Position numbers and translations under genes: made by a program
Source of the DNA: Bettongia penicillata ogilbyi
Lineage: Eukaryota; Chordata; Mammalia; Diprotodontia; Potoroidae
DNA: 64,000 nucleotides
Direction of reading: 5' to 3'
Assembly: GCA_023548195.1 (NCBI GenBank)
Contig: JAJHZJ010000696.1
Location: 62,001 to 126,000 of the forward strand
The notes under the pieces: model-generated
Told to the model about the DNA's origin: nothing
Databases searched by the model: none
Seen by the model: only the letters and a program-made list of their open reading frames with translations
Shown here: positions 43,213-54,699 of the stretch, one piece after another
How positions within the stretch are numbered: position 1 is the stretch's first letter
Layout: each line of letters starts with the position of its first letter

Positions 43213-45480
43213 AGGGGCCAAACCAAGATGGTGAAGTAACAGCACACACTTTCTAGAGTACTCCCACCAAGTCTAGCCAAATAGCTTTAAAAAATGACTA
43301 CAAACAAATTCTACAGCTTCAGAGCCCACAGAATTAGAGTGAAGCCAATCTCCAATCAAAGACAGCCTGAAAGGTCCCCAAGAAGTGTCTATTGTGCTAC
43401 AGTGGGGTCAGGGTGCAGTTCAGTGGGGGCCACCCGGCAGAGACAGGACCTGAGTAAGCCTAGAGGGACTGAATTTCGAGCACTTGTGGCAATTTTCAGA
43501 CTTCACAACCCCAAAACGCTGAGGATAAATTGGAAGGTCAGTGGCAAAAATCTGTAGGACCTGCCTGAGAGAGTAGAGTGTTCAGGCCCTGGCTCCAGGA
43601 CAGCAGAGGGGGAAGAGGGCTGAGGAACCTGTGGCAATCATCACAGCAGCTGGGGAAGCTGCAGGAATGGTTTCTGGAGCTTTTGGCACATGAATTGTGG
43701 GGGAATCAAGTGGCTGACAGTATACCCTCCACCCTCATTAGAAGCAGAGGACTACCTTGACAAAGAGCTCAAAAGTCAAGTAAATGGCTGGGGAAGTGAG
43801 CAAAAACCAGAAAAAGAATCATACTATAGAATCTTACTTTGGTGACAAGGAAGACCAAAACATATAAACAGAAAACAAAGTCAAATCTTCTCCATCCAAA
43901 ACCTCCAAGAAAAATATGAATTTGTCTCAGGCCATGGAAGAGCTCAAAAAGGATTTTGAAAATCAAGTAAGATAAATAGAGGAAAAATTGGGAAGAGGAA
44001 TGAGAGTTCTGCAAGAAAATCATGAAAAATTCGTCAAGTGCTTGCTGCAGGAGGCCAAAAAATGCTGAAGAAAGCAACAATTTAAAAATAAACTAACCCA
44101 AATGACAAAAGAGATCCAAAAAGGCAACAAGGAGAAAAATGTCCTAAAAAACATGACCAGATGGAAAAACAGGTCCCAAAGCTCACTGAGGAAAAATAAT
44201 TCATTAAAGATTAGAATGGAGCAGATGAAAGTAAATGACTTTATGAAAAATCAAGAAATTATAAAAAAAAAGGAATGAAAAAGTAGCAGAAAATGTGAAC
44301 TATATCATTGGAAAAACAATTCACCTGGAAAATAGACCCAGGAGAGACAATTTAAAAATTATGGGACTACCTGAAAAGTATGATCATAAAAAGAGCCTAG
44401 GCAACATCTTTCGATAAATTATCAAGGAAAGCTACCCTGATATTCTAGAACCAGAGGGCAAAATAGATATTGAAAGAATCCACTGATTGGCTCCTGAAAG
44501 AGATCCCAAAAGCAACTCTTAGCAAAATTGTAGCCAAATTCCAGAGTTCCAAGGTGAAGGAGAAAATATTGCAAGCAGCCAGAAAGAAACCATTTGAGTA
44601 TTGTTGAAATACAATCAGCATAACACAAGATCTAGCAGCTTCTACTGTAAAGTATCTCAAGACTTGGAATATGACATTCCAGAGGTCAAAAGAGCTAGGA
44701 TTAAAATCAAGAATCACCTGCCCAGCAAAACTGAGTATAATATTTCAGGGATGGAAATGGTCATTCAATGAAATAGAGGACTTCCAAGCATTCTAAATGA
44801 AAAGATAAGAGCTTAATGGACAATTTGATTTTCAAATACAAGAATCAAGAGAAGAATGAAAAGGTAAACATGAAAGAGAAATCATAAGGGACTTACTAAG
44901 TTTGAAGTGTTTATATTCCTACATGGAAAGATAATATTTGTAATTTTTGAGATTTTTCTCAGTATGTAATTAGTTGAAGGGATTCTATACATATAGACAG
45001 AGGGAACAGGGTGAGTTGAATAGGAAAGGATGATATCTAAAAAAATAAGGGATAAGAAAGGAATATATTGGTAAGAGAAAGGGAAAAATAAAATGGGGCA
45101 AATTATCTCTCACATAAGAGAGACAAGAAAAAGCTTTTTAATGGAGAGCAATAGGGGGAAGGTGAGAGGGAAAAAGTGAACCTTACTCTCATCACATTTG
45201 GCTTAAGGAGGGAATACATGCACACTTAATTTGCTATGAAGATCTATCTCACAATACAGGAAAGAAGGGGAAAAGGGGACAAGTGGGGTGTAAGGGGATG
45301 ATAGAAAAGAAGGGAAATGGGAGGAGGGGGTACTTAGAAGTAAACATTTTTGATGAGAGATAGAGTCAAAATAGAGAATATAATAAATGGAGAAGCAGGA
45401 AAGAATGGAAGAAAATATAGTTAGTCTTTCATAACATGAATTTTATGAAAGATTTTTGCATAACTTCACATGTATAACAT
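43213..45480 (+). mobile_element. HAL1-type half-L1 element (older copy)
   Basis: Starts with AGAGGGGCCAAACCAAGATG, an L1-type 5' start motif, followed by about 580 bp of GC-richer 5' UTR. An ORF1 remnant spans 43796-44800, and a short spacer ends near TAATTAGTTGAAGGGATTCT. It then passes directly into the L1-type polypurine 3' UTR (GGGTGAGTTGAATAGGAAAG from about 45008). No ORF2 lies between, which is the defining HAL1 layout. The end near 45480 is truncated and abuts a minus-strand L1. Confidence 0.75.
43796..44800 (+). pseudogene. HAL1/L1 ORF1 (RNA-binding coiled-coil protein), decayed
   Basis: The order is a short basic N-terminus (SKNQKKN), a start of the second block at AMEELKKDFENQ (about 43936), coiled-coil repeats, and an NLKIMGLPEKYDHKKSL block (about 44350). 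An ERIH/APERDPK block (about 44475) and the EKILQAARKK block (about 44565) follow. It ends at NEIEDFQAF near 44797. L1 ORF1 proteins form trimers that bind the element RNA. The expected ATG reads GTG at 43796. In-frame stops (for example TAA in AAGTAAGATAAATAGAGG at about 43970) and several indels make it non-functional. Confidence 0.8.
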
Positions 45481-45484
45481 ATAA

Positions 45485-46095
45485 AATTGAGAAATGGCTC
45501 TTATTATAAGAAATTTGAATCAATTCATTATGTATCTTGAAAGTGAAACCCTATCAGAGAAACTTGCTGCATAGATTTTCTTTACCCAATTACCTATTTT
45601 CTTTTTAATTCTAAGTGCCTTGGTTTGAGGGGGGGGAACCTTTTTTAAAATTTTATGTAATCAAAATAATGCCTTTATCTTCTATTATCTTTTATACCCC
45701 ATGCTTGTTCATGAACTATTCCCTTATCTATACATCTAAAAAGTAATTTCTTCTTTATATTTTTAATTTATGTATGATGTATAAGTCATGTATTCTTTTA
45801 AAGTTTAACTGGGCATATGGTCAGAAGTGGTGGTCCATATTTTGTTTCTGCCCAACTGCTACTCAGTCTTAAAAACAATTTTTGCCAAAAAGTAATGGCT
45901 TACTCCAGAATCTGGGGTCTATGAATTTAAGCAAGCAATGGATTACTGTGTTGATTTGATTCTGTATGTTGTATATTTAATCGTCTCCACTAATTTACCT
46001 CTTTATTTTTTCATCTGTATAAAATCATGTTGATAATGACTACTTTGTAGTATGCAGCAAGGTTACAATTAGTGTAAGTTTAAATAATAACAAAT
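45485..46095 (-). mobile_element. L1 LINE ORF2 internal fragment
   Basis: Minus-strand equivalents of the L1 stretch between the 'LPDFKLYY' and terminal regions. Plus-strand landmarks are AACTTGCTGCATAGATTTTC, CCCAATTACCTATTTTC, TCCAGAATCTGGGGTCTATG and CTTTGTAGTATGCAGCAAGG. It lacks both ends and is decayed. Confidence 0.75.
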
Positions 46096-46285
46096 TCTGT
46101 TTAGTGTGAAATATAAAATGATACTTGGTTGAACACAACGCAAATCAAAATCCAAGTAATATAATGCATATGAGTTAGTCTAGGGCTTGAATATGCCATT
46201 AAGTCACACATTTGCCCTCACCAATCATTGTATCTGAATTTGATATCTTGCTGGGTACCATAGTGTCAGCGGTTATATATTTATT
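46096..46285. other. Short unassigned spacer
   Basis: No identity recognised. Confidence 0.35.
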
Positions 46286-47138
46286 TATTACTTTTCTTTT
46301 TTTTATCTTTTTTGTCTTTTTTTAAAAAAATTATGTATTTAACTTTTAACATTCATTTTCACAAAATTTGGGGTTCCAAATTTTCTCCCCATTTGTCCCC
46401 TCCTCCACCCCAAAACACTGAGCATTCTAATTGCCCCTATCACCAATCTGTCCTCTCTTCTATCATCCTTCCCTTCCTTTGTCCCCATCTTCTCTTTTGT
46501 CCTGTAGGGCCAGATAACTTTCTGTTCCCCATTACCTCTATTTCTTATTTCCTAGTAACAAGAACAGTACTCAACAGTTGTTCCTAAAACTTTGAGGGAG
46601 TTCACTCCTCCCTCCCCACCCATTCCCTTTGGGAAGGCAAGCAATTAAATATAGGCCATATCTGTGTAGTTTTGCAAATGACTTCTATAATAGTCGTGTT
46701 GTGTAAGACTAACTATATTTCCCTCCATCTTATCCTGTCCCCCCATTGCTTCTAATCTCTCTTTTAATCCTGTCCCTCCCTAAGAGTGTTGACTTCAAAT
46801 TTCTCCCTCCTCCCACTGCCCTCCCTTCCATCATCTGCCCCCACCTTGCTTATCCCCTTTTCCCCCACTTTCCTGTATTGTAAGATAGGTTTTCATACCA
46901 AAATGAGTGTTCATTTTATTCCTTCCTTTAGTCGAATGTGATGAGAGTAAACTTTATGTTTTTCTCTCACCTCCCCTCTTTTTCCCTTCACTAAAAAGTC
47001 TTTTGCATGCCTCTTTTATGAGAGATAATTTGCCCCATTCCATTTCTCCATTTCACCTCCCAATATATTTGTCTCTCACCACTTAATTTCATTTTTTAAA
47101 GATATGATCCCATCCTATTCAATTCACTCTGTGCTCCA

Positions 47139-47190
47139 TGTGTGTGTGCGTGTGTGTGTGTGTATGTGTGCGTGTTGGGGGGGGGTGGGG
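47139..47190. repeat. (GT)n microsatellite and G8 run
   Basis: TGTGTGTGCGTGTGTGTGTG followed by TTGGGGGGGGGTGGGGTG, inside the HAL1 spacer. Confidence 0.9.
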
Positions 47191-47328
47191 TGTAATCCCA
47201 CCAACTACCCAGATAGTGAAAAGTTTCAAGAGTTACAAATATTGTCTTTCCACATAGGAATGTAAACAGTTCAACTTTAGTAAGTCCCTCATGACTTCTC
47301 TTTGCTGTGTACCTTTTCATGCTTCTCT

Positions 47329-48430
47329 TCATTCTTGTGTTTGAAGGTCAAATATTCTTTTCAGCTCTGGTCTTTTCATCAAGAATACTTGAAAGTCCTC
47401 TATTTCATTAAAAGATCATTTTTTCTCCTGACGTATTATACTCAGTTTTTCTGGGTAGGTGATTCTTGGTTTGAGTCCTAGTTCCTTTGACTTCTGGAAT
47501 ATCCTATTCCACTCCTGTGGATCCCTTAATGTAGAAGCTGCTAGATCTTGTGTTATCCTGATTGTGTTTCCACAATACTTGAATAATTTCTTTCTAGCTG
47601 CTTGCAATATTTTCTCCTTGACCAGGGAGCTCTGGAATTTTGCCACAATGTTCCTAGGAGTTTCTCTTTTTGGATCTCTTTCAGGTGGTGATCGGTGGAT
47701 TCCATAAATACTTATTTTGCCCTCTGGTTCTAGAATATCAGGGCAGTTTTCCTTGACAGTTTCATGAAAGATGATGTCTAGGCTCTTTTTTTGATCATGG
47801 CTTTCAAGTAATCCCATAATTTTTAAATTATCTCTCCTGGATCTCTTTTCCAGGTCAGTTGTTTTTCCCATGAGATATTTCACATTATCTTCCATTTTTT
47901 AAATTCTTTTCTTTTTGTTTTGTGATTTCTTGGTTTCTCATAAAGTCATTAGCCTCCATCTGTTCCATTCTAATTTTGAAAGAACCATTTTCTTCAGTGA
48001 CCTTTTGAACCTTCTTTTCCATTTGCTTAAGTCTGCTTTTTAAAGCATTCTTCTCTTCATTGGCTCTTTGAACCTCTTTTGCCAATTGAGTTAGCCTATT
48101 TTTCAAGGTGTTATTTTCTTCAGCATTTTTTTGGTTCTCCTTTACTAAGGCATTCACCTGCTTTTCATGCTTTTCTTGAATCTCTCTCATTTCTCTTCCC
48201 AGTTTTTCCTCCACCTCTCTTACTTGATTATCAAAATCCTTTTTGAATTCTTCCATGGCCTAAGCCCATTGAATATTTATTTTATGTATTTGGGATACAG
48301 AAGCCTTGACTTCTATGTCTTTGCCTGATGGTAAGTATTGTTCTTCCTCATCTGAATGGATGAGTGGAGATATCTGTTCCCCAAGAAAGTAACCTTCTGT
48401 GGTCTTATTTTTTTTCCCTTTTCTTGGCAT
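47329..48430 (-). pseudogene. HAL1 ORF1, near complete with a few lesions
   Basis: The ATG at 48430 opens MPRKGKKNK with an acidic stretch. After an in-frame TAG at 48262-48260 the frame runs 123 codons from 48256 through a heptad-rich coiled coil (EVEEKLGREMREIQEKHEKQ and onward). Near 47890 a -1-type slip in an A run shifts frame into a 159-codon stretch (47895-47416). This carries the RRM-like SRRDNLKIMGL, HRSPPERDPK and the C-terminal EKILQAARKK / LGLKPRITYPEKL blocks. A TGA at about 47415-47413 replaces the expected Trp before SFNEIEDFQ, and the reading ends at TGA 47331-47329. About 367 codons overall, close to the usual L1 ORF1 length. By family role it is a trimeric RNA-binding chaperone. 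The few lesions suggest relative youth. Confidence 0.9.
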
Positions 48431-48824
48431 TTTCCCAGCCAGTTACTTGACTTCTGAGGTTCCTCTCCATACCCATCTTGCCTCTAGTTCCTCCCAGCTA
48501 GTGTTTGGGGTCTGAGATTCAAATGCGTCTTCCCAGCCTTAGGGCTTCGGTGGGGTGGGGCTGCTATTCAGTGTGAGATTAAATTCAGGTGCTCATGTAG
48601 GGGCAGGGTCACCACAGGAGGCTCAGTTCCCTCAGGGATTTTATGCAGAGATCTTCAACAATGGATCCTAGCTCCTGTCTGCTTTGGGAGCTCCTGTCTG
48701 CTACTTCCTCAGCTGCTGCCTCCCAAGGGGGCCTGGGTTATGAAGACACCCCACTCCCCTCTCAGCAAGCTAAAAAAACCCTCTCACTGACCATCTTGAC
48801 TCCTCCCCCCATTTAACAGTTAGT

Positions 48825-49930
48825 TTTTTTGAAGAGTCTTTAATAAAGTGGACAAAAGTAAGAATAATTCAGAAGAAAATGTCAGCTCAAAAAAGAAGAG
48901 AGGCTTGTTATATATTACAGCGAAAAATTTGGTGTAATTGAACAGCATGAACAAAGTCTTAGTAACTCTAGGATTGACTGAGATGTCAGAAAACTTGAAT
49001 TTATAATATGAAATATTATAAAACACAAAATAAAAGAAAAAAGGAAAAGTTGCATCTGTTGTTAATGGTTTATAAACAACTACAAGAAATAGAGGCATTA
49101 CAATTGGAGCATCTTTTAGCTGTGAAAATTAGAGATTGTTATCAAAAATATTCTCATCAGAGCACCCATTCAGACAATAAAAGAGAGATCAAGTTTATTT
49201 AAAGCAGTGAAAAAGAATTGAAATGAAATGAATAATGAATTTTACTTCAAAAGTTCTTTGGTCTGATCACTTAAAAATTCAAATTAATTAATTAATATAA
49301 TTACTGGAGAAGAGGTCAGTTCAGATGAGAAGATAGCAAAATAATTTGATATTTTGAAGAAAATAAAAGTAGGTTGAGACATTGATCAGCAAATTTTAAT
49401 GTGGATGAAATTGGCTTATTCTGGAAAAGGGATATCTTTTACAACATATATTTCTAAGAAAGAAAATCTCTACCTGAACTTAATGCGTGTAAGGAATGTG
49501 TAGCAGAGCTAACACAGAGGGAGATTTTAAATTAAAATCAAAGCTTATTTATTCATCTTCAAGTCTTTGAATGCTGAGAGACTACAAACATCGATGGACT
49601 TCAAATCTATAGCTACTTTTCAAATAATTTTATCCAGGGGTTGAAAAATATTGCAGAGACAAAAACTTTTTTTTTTAATTTTCAAATATTACCACTTCTA
49701 GATAATGCTGCATGTCTTCCAATGGTATTTGGTTTATTGTGTGAGAAGGTAAGCATTCATGTGGATAAAGTTTTCTGAAACTACCAATGAATGTATGAAA
49801 ATTTAAAGAAAGTGAAGATACCTCAGTCTAGCTTACTAAAATATGGTCAATTATGTTTATAATTTTCTTAATATTGAACCAACCAACACAACATTACTGG
49901 TATATCCCCAGTATTATCATAACATATAAT
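48825..49930 (+). pseudogene. Tigger/pogo-type DNA transposase, decayed
   Basis: Plus-strand frames, read across stops and shifts, give KFGVIEQHEQSLSNSRID (CENP-B-like HTH region, about 48918). They continue with LQLEHLLAVKIRD (about 49100), QIFNVDEIGLFWKR (first DDE Asp block, about 49387) and SKKENLYLNL. PLLDNAAC (second Asp, where the family has LLDNAPGH, about 49685-49711) and PTNTTLLV (PPNTTSLI block, about 49880) complete the order. The arrangement matches Tigger transposases related to CENP-B. Reading is interrupted many times and no intact terminal inverted repeats were found. Family-level certainty is good, subfamily unknown. Confidence 0.7.
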
Positions 49931-51140
49931 TATTGTGTATAATGTAGTCTCTTTACTAATATTATATTTTAAATGTTTGTTTCTATGCTCATTAGAGATT
50001 TTGGTCTTCGCTTTGACTCTCCCTGGACTGGATACAAATGTGATATTTATATCATAAGAATAATTTGACAGGGCCCTTTCTTTTAATATTTAAAATAACA
50101 TATAATATTGAAATTTTTTTTTCTTGAATGTTTAATATATTTTACTTGTAAAGCTATATGATCTCATTTTCCCTCCTTTGGGAAGTCATTTGTGTTTTTT
50201 TCTTCAATTTATTTTTTCAAAGAGATTTATGCTTATTTAGTGTATGTCCTCTATTTCTTTTTTCATGATTCTTTTATACTCATCTAGTATACTCATCAAA
50301 TCATAGTGCTATGTTCATGGCTTGTCAGACACTGTTAGCTAGTTTAAGGCCATAGGGTTCAGAAAACTTTCCATTTACTTGCCTTTGTGGTGTGTACTGG
50401 CTTCATTGTTCTCAAGATGCCTTTCTCAACAGTTGCCTCCACAATTGCTCCAGTAACTGGTTCCCTGCTTTGGGGACATGGGAAGATACAACTTGCCTTT
50501 TGAGACCTCCTAAAGCCCAGTATGAAGGAGAGAAGAAATAAACAGGTGGTAACCCCTTTCTAGACATGGACATGCATAGAAAGCCATCATCATTTGGGCC
50601 ATCCCACTGTGGGGAAGGCACCTCACCATCAACTCTCCAAAATTCAGAGAGTGTTCCTTACACCAACAGGAAGGACAGCAATGAGTGGCATGGGTTGATA
50701 CTTTAGTATATTTATAAAATTTTCCATCTGAATAGCCAATCAAATGAGCACTCATGCTGTTCAAGAAAAGCTTCTCCCTCATGTAACCACAAGGCCATTC
50801 CATATTCAGATGTGATTCAGAGCTGGATGGATCCCCATAGGTTACCCCTACTATATTACAACCTTCTTGAAGGTGGGGAATGTCTTATCTCTTGAATTCT
50901 CAGTGGTAATCCAATGTCTAGAAATTGGTAAGCAGTTAATAAATTCTTCTATATAGATTACTTGATTTTCCCTAATATTTAGCAAAACTACAGAGAAATC
51001 ATACATTCTCCAAAAATGCTATTATTAGACCCAAAATAGTAGATGGTATTAAAAAAAATTCACACGCCAGTCTTGTTAAAGCTTTCCTATCCTTTGTTAT
51101 CTATTATGTCATTCCCCTTTACAGCCTCTCCCAACCATAA
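49931..51140. other. Mostly unassigned; possible pseudogene at 50410-50805; L2 at 50850-50960
   Basis: 50410-50805 has two overlapping minus frames of 69 and 97 codons with mixed Cys-rich sequence but no family match. 50855-50955 (CAACCTTCTTGAAGGTGGGG then TTGGTAAGCAGTTAATAAAT) resembles an L2 3' end. The rest is AT-rich and unidentified. Confidence 0.4.
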
Positions 51141-51149
51141 TTTGTATAT

Positions 51150-51151
51150 AC

Positions 51152-51182
<31 letters not shown>
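51150..51182. repeat. (ATAG)n microsatellite
   Basis: Tandem ATAG units, about 8 copies. Confidence 0.95.
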
Positions 51183-51183
<1 letters not shown>

Positions 51184-52014
51184 ACATCTTCATCTATAGT
51201 TAATCTATAGCTGTTTCTGTATGTATATTTATATACCTATGTTTATTTCTTATTTGTATCTTTACCTGTCCTTATTTCTATCCCAATACTTAATTCTATA
51301 TCTCTATATATCTATCCATCCATCCATCTATCTATCCATCTATCTATGCCTATTTCTTTATATGTGCAAAAGGATGTGCATGTATGTACATATACATATG
51401 CATACAACATCACACACATGTCTTTGTGCATGCTGTTATTCTATGTGTAGACACACAAACATATATAGGTACTTGCCTATGCATAGGCTAACTGTGTTTA
51501 CATGTATATATGCATATATTTCTATTTATGTCTGTATGTATATTAAAATATGAATGTATTTATATGTACATTATGTGTGTAGGTGTGTGTCCACAAATGT
51601 ATAAAATATGAATTATATATTGCATATGTATAATGTGTAAGTGCATGTTGTCGTATATACATACACATATACGCACATGTGCACATATACAAATTATACA
51701 TATACATGAATATTTCTGAAATGTGCCTATGTCAAAACAATATCAAAATGGATTATTTAGTGTTTATTGCATATATGTGAAATATATACTATATATTTGC
51801 ACATAATCTATCCAATATATGTAGTCCCTTAATATTATGTATATATAGATACATATATATGTATATATCATTTATATGTATATATACATATATATATCAT
51901 ATATGTATATATACATCATATATATGTATATATCATTTATATATTTTATTGTATGTATATTTGCGTGTCTTTGCAATACATTGGCAGACAAGTATGTATG
52001 TGTATTTACATACT
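51183..52014. repeat. Degenerate TA/CATA/TATC microsatellite cluster
   Basis: Imperfect TATC/CATC units (51300-51350), then ACATATAC, TGTATATA and TATATCAT units across about 700 bp. Tyr/Ile-rich open frames on plus are artefacts. Confidence 0.85.
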
Positions 52015-52230
52015 ATCATCAAATTTTTAATGTGAATGGAATAGGCTTATTTTATGAAGGGAGGCCTTCTAACATTCATTTTTCTAAGAAATAAACATGA
52101 TTTAAAGTGTCTAGGGACTGACTAACACTTATTGAGAGACAATATAGAAGATTCTAAATTAAAATCGAAGCTTTTTTATGGGTTTTGGAGGTACTCGAAT
52201 GCTGAGAGGCTGACGACTTTCGATTCTGTG
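52015..52230 (+). pseudogene. Second Tigger-type transposase fragment
   Basis: QIFNVNGIGLFYEGRPSNIH then FSKK (about 52020-52095), a diverged copy of the same first-Asp block as 49.39 kb. The catalytic Asp-Glu in FNVDE reads Asn-Gly. It continues to a TTAAAATCGAAGC block, parallel to TTAAAATCAAAGC at 49.53 kb. Truncated on both sides. Confidence 0.65.
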
Positions 52231-52700
52231 TTGGTTAAATGGGAAAGCTTGTATGACTAAAGTTGTTTTTGAGGACTAAAAAAGAGAGTAAGGGAAGACT
52301 CAAGGAGTCTTAAGGAAACTTAAAACTTAAGGAGAGAATAGGAGATTTAAAAGAAATGTCTTAGAAGATGCAAGAAAGTTCGTGAGAAATTTTAGAAGAA
52401 CTTCATGTACCAGTGAGGGACCAGCTATGATCAGATAGCATCAATTTGCAATGGATTCAATCAGAAAATTTCCATGATTTTCTCAAGGCATCATTGTTCT
52501 GCTCCAAGTCACAGAGGAAATACATGGGCAGGAATAGTACAGGACAAGGAGTTGATAGCCTGGAGCAAACCATGTTCCCAAGTGAAATGGAAGGAGGCTG
52601 TAGTATTAAAATGGATGAGCACAAGATCGAAACTGTGGAGAGAAACAAAGGTGAAGCCAGAACACTGAGGATTGACCGGGAGAACAGTGAGATATGTCTA
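52231..52700. other. Unassigned DNA
   Basis: A 96-codon plus frame (52446-52736) has no recognised domain. Nothing else is supported. Confidence 0.35.
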
Positions 52701-53060
52701 GGGATTGGAATTACATATAATTCTCACTTTGTTTAAATTCATGCTATGCAAATTCAACTTTACATAAAGAACTATGAAGACTAGTTGAAGGTAATATCAC
52801 TTGTTATCATCAGATATGTCTACTCATCATTACCTTTACCTTTCATTTCATAATTCTGTTTATTATCATTGTAAAATATTTCATGTCTGTATTAGTATAC
52901 TTTATGACTTGTGTCAAGGTATTATTTTGTGTATGCCTCTCTTATATAAGCTAAGTGAAGTGGGTGGGTAGGGATATATTCATATTATGTAAAAATTACT
53001 TTATGTAGAGATCTGTAAAAGACTTCACTTCCATGTAATGAGAGTTATCTGTACATGAAT
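52701..53060. repeat. Possible Tigger-related MITE or terminus
   Basis: AACTTTACATAAAGAACTAT (about 52758-52777) and, inverted, ACTTTATGTAGAGATCTGTA (about 52999-53018) are weakly complementary. This suggests partly inverted ends. Weak evidence. Confidence 0.3.
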
Positions 53061-53799
53061 ATAGAGAAGATCAGAATTGTACCTAATTCTTAAATTGTAC
53101 AAGAGTTTATTTATTTGTGACATCTCCTATAAGATCTCAAATTCCTTAAGGATAGGAACTATGTCTCATTTCCTATGTAACATCCTGTAGAGTTCTAAAT
53201 ATCAAAGATGTGTAAATGTTACTGATTTCCTGACTATCTCAGATTTTCTGAGACCATTTAGAGATAAGTCACGCTGACTTTCTAAATACCTTCTCACCAA
53301 TCCCAGAGATAAACTAATGAGAGATGAAACCATATTTTTTCTTTTACTCACTGAAAGAGTATTTCTAGTTAACTCCAAATTAGGCACTGCACTTAATACA
53401 AGGAAAATAATAAAACTCAATGAAATTACTTTAAATCATGTAGTTTATTTTTGACCATGTTTCTAAGAAGTATTATTTGGGATTAAAAGTCTGAAAAGTC
53501 AACAAACAATACTTTTTAAAAATACCCCCAAGGACCATGGATGCAGAAGGATTTAAGATGTGTTCATTGTCTCTCAGTTGGTTTTGCTTATTTTTTTTTC
53601 TTGACTACAAGGGAAGACCCCCAGGGTGTATGCCTATTCAGAAATGACTATGATGCATAAGCAAAAACAAAATGAATTAATTAATAAAATCTTCACAGAA
53701 AAACCTAACCTTTCTTGCAAGTGTATAGATTTAAAAATAACCTTTAAGCCCTTGCATGTCATATTTTGAAGTGAACTAAACTGAATGAAAATTTAAAGA
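53061..53799. other. Mostly unassigned; L2-like trace at 53090-53200
   Basis: CCTTAAGGATAGGAACTATG and GTAACATCCTGTAGAGTTCT weakly resemble an L2 end. The remainder is unidentified. Confidence 0.35.
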
Positions 53800-54430
53800 T
53801 CACATTAATAACTTGGGAGAGAGAATTGTCAGATCAATGGATATGTCTCAGGAATTACGGTTATATCTCACACCAACCAGATTGGCAGAGATAGCAAAAA
53901 AAGATAAAAGAAATATTGAATGGGCTATGAGACAAAGAGATACATCAATGTACCATTATTGGACATTTAAATGGGTTAGTCCGTTATGAAAAACAATTTG
54001 GAATCATATGTAGAAATTTACTAAATAGTACATGTCCTTTGACGTACTTATACCATCCAAAAAGATCAAAGAAAGAGGGAAAGATCCTGTAAGTACAAAA
54101 ATATTTAGAGCAGTTTTTTTCTGTGGTGGCAAAATAACCAGAAACCAGAAGGATTACTATCAAGTAAGCACTGAGAAAATTATGGTATGTGAATGTGATA
54201 GAATGCCAATGAACTGTAAGAAATGAGGAAATCTATAGTTTCAAAGAAACATGGAAAGGCTTGTATGAATGGATGCAGGGAGAAGTAGACTGAGAAGATA
54301 AATTTATACTATAACATCAACATTATAAAAATGAAACAATTTAAATGACTTTTATAAATGATAAAAATTGAACTTAACAGAACCGGGAGAACAATTAACA
54401 TAATAAAAACACTGTAAAGATAAACAGCTT
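53800..54430 (+). mobile_element. L1 LINE ORF2 C-terminus
   Basis: ACGGTTATATCTCACACCAA, TTATGAAAAACAATTTGGAA, CAAAAATATTTAGAGCAGTT and CATGGAAAGGCTTGTATGAA follow L1 ORF2 order. Decayed, with no tail. Confidence 0.8.
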
Positions 54431-54543
54431 TGAAATCTCTAGGAACTATGGTCAACATAAAAACCTCCATGATTCTGGAGAACTGATAGTGAAACATACT
54501 TGTACCTAATTGGACTGGTAGGCAATAGATTCAGGGTGCAGAA

Positions 54544-54545
<2 letters not shown>

Positions 54546-54615
<70 letters not shown>
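54546..54615. repeat. (TA)n microsatellite
   Basis: Pure TA for about 70 bp with one TTT interruption. Confidence 0.95.
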
Positions 54616-54618
<3 letters not shown>

Positions 54619-54699
54619 GAACATAGCCTATGATACAGTTTGTTCTACTTGACCATGCATACCTGTTACCATTCATCTTTTTTTAACTTTTACAACAAT

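Larger units (their letters stand above)
46286..48806 (-). mobile_element. HAL1-type half-L1 element, near full length
   Basis: The 5' end lies at about 48806 (GGGGGGAGGAGTCAAGATGG), followed by a 370-bp GC-rich 5' UTR. ORF1 spans 48430-47329. A 150-bp spacer ends near 47190 with a G8 run and (GT)n microsatellite (47139-47173). The polypurine L1-type 3' UTR extends to about 46320, and an A-rich tail reaches about 46286. No ORF2 is present anywhere. Length is about 2.5 kb. A target-site duplication was looked for but not convincingly found. Confidence 0.85.

Noticed and set aside
47416..48256. Long coiled-coil and RNA-binding frames considered as a host gene
   Set aside because: Order and motifs are those of L1/HAL1 ORF1, flanked by L1-type UTRs and repeated at 43 and 63 kb.
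51221..52094. Tyr/Ile-rich open frames that look like membrane proteins
   Set aside because: They fall in degenerate TA/CATA microsatellite DNA. The hydrophobic composition comes from the repeat.
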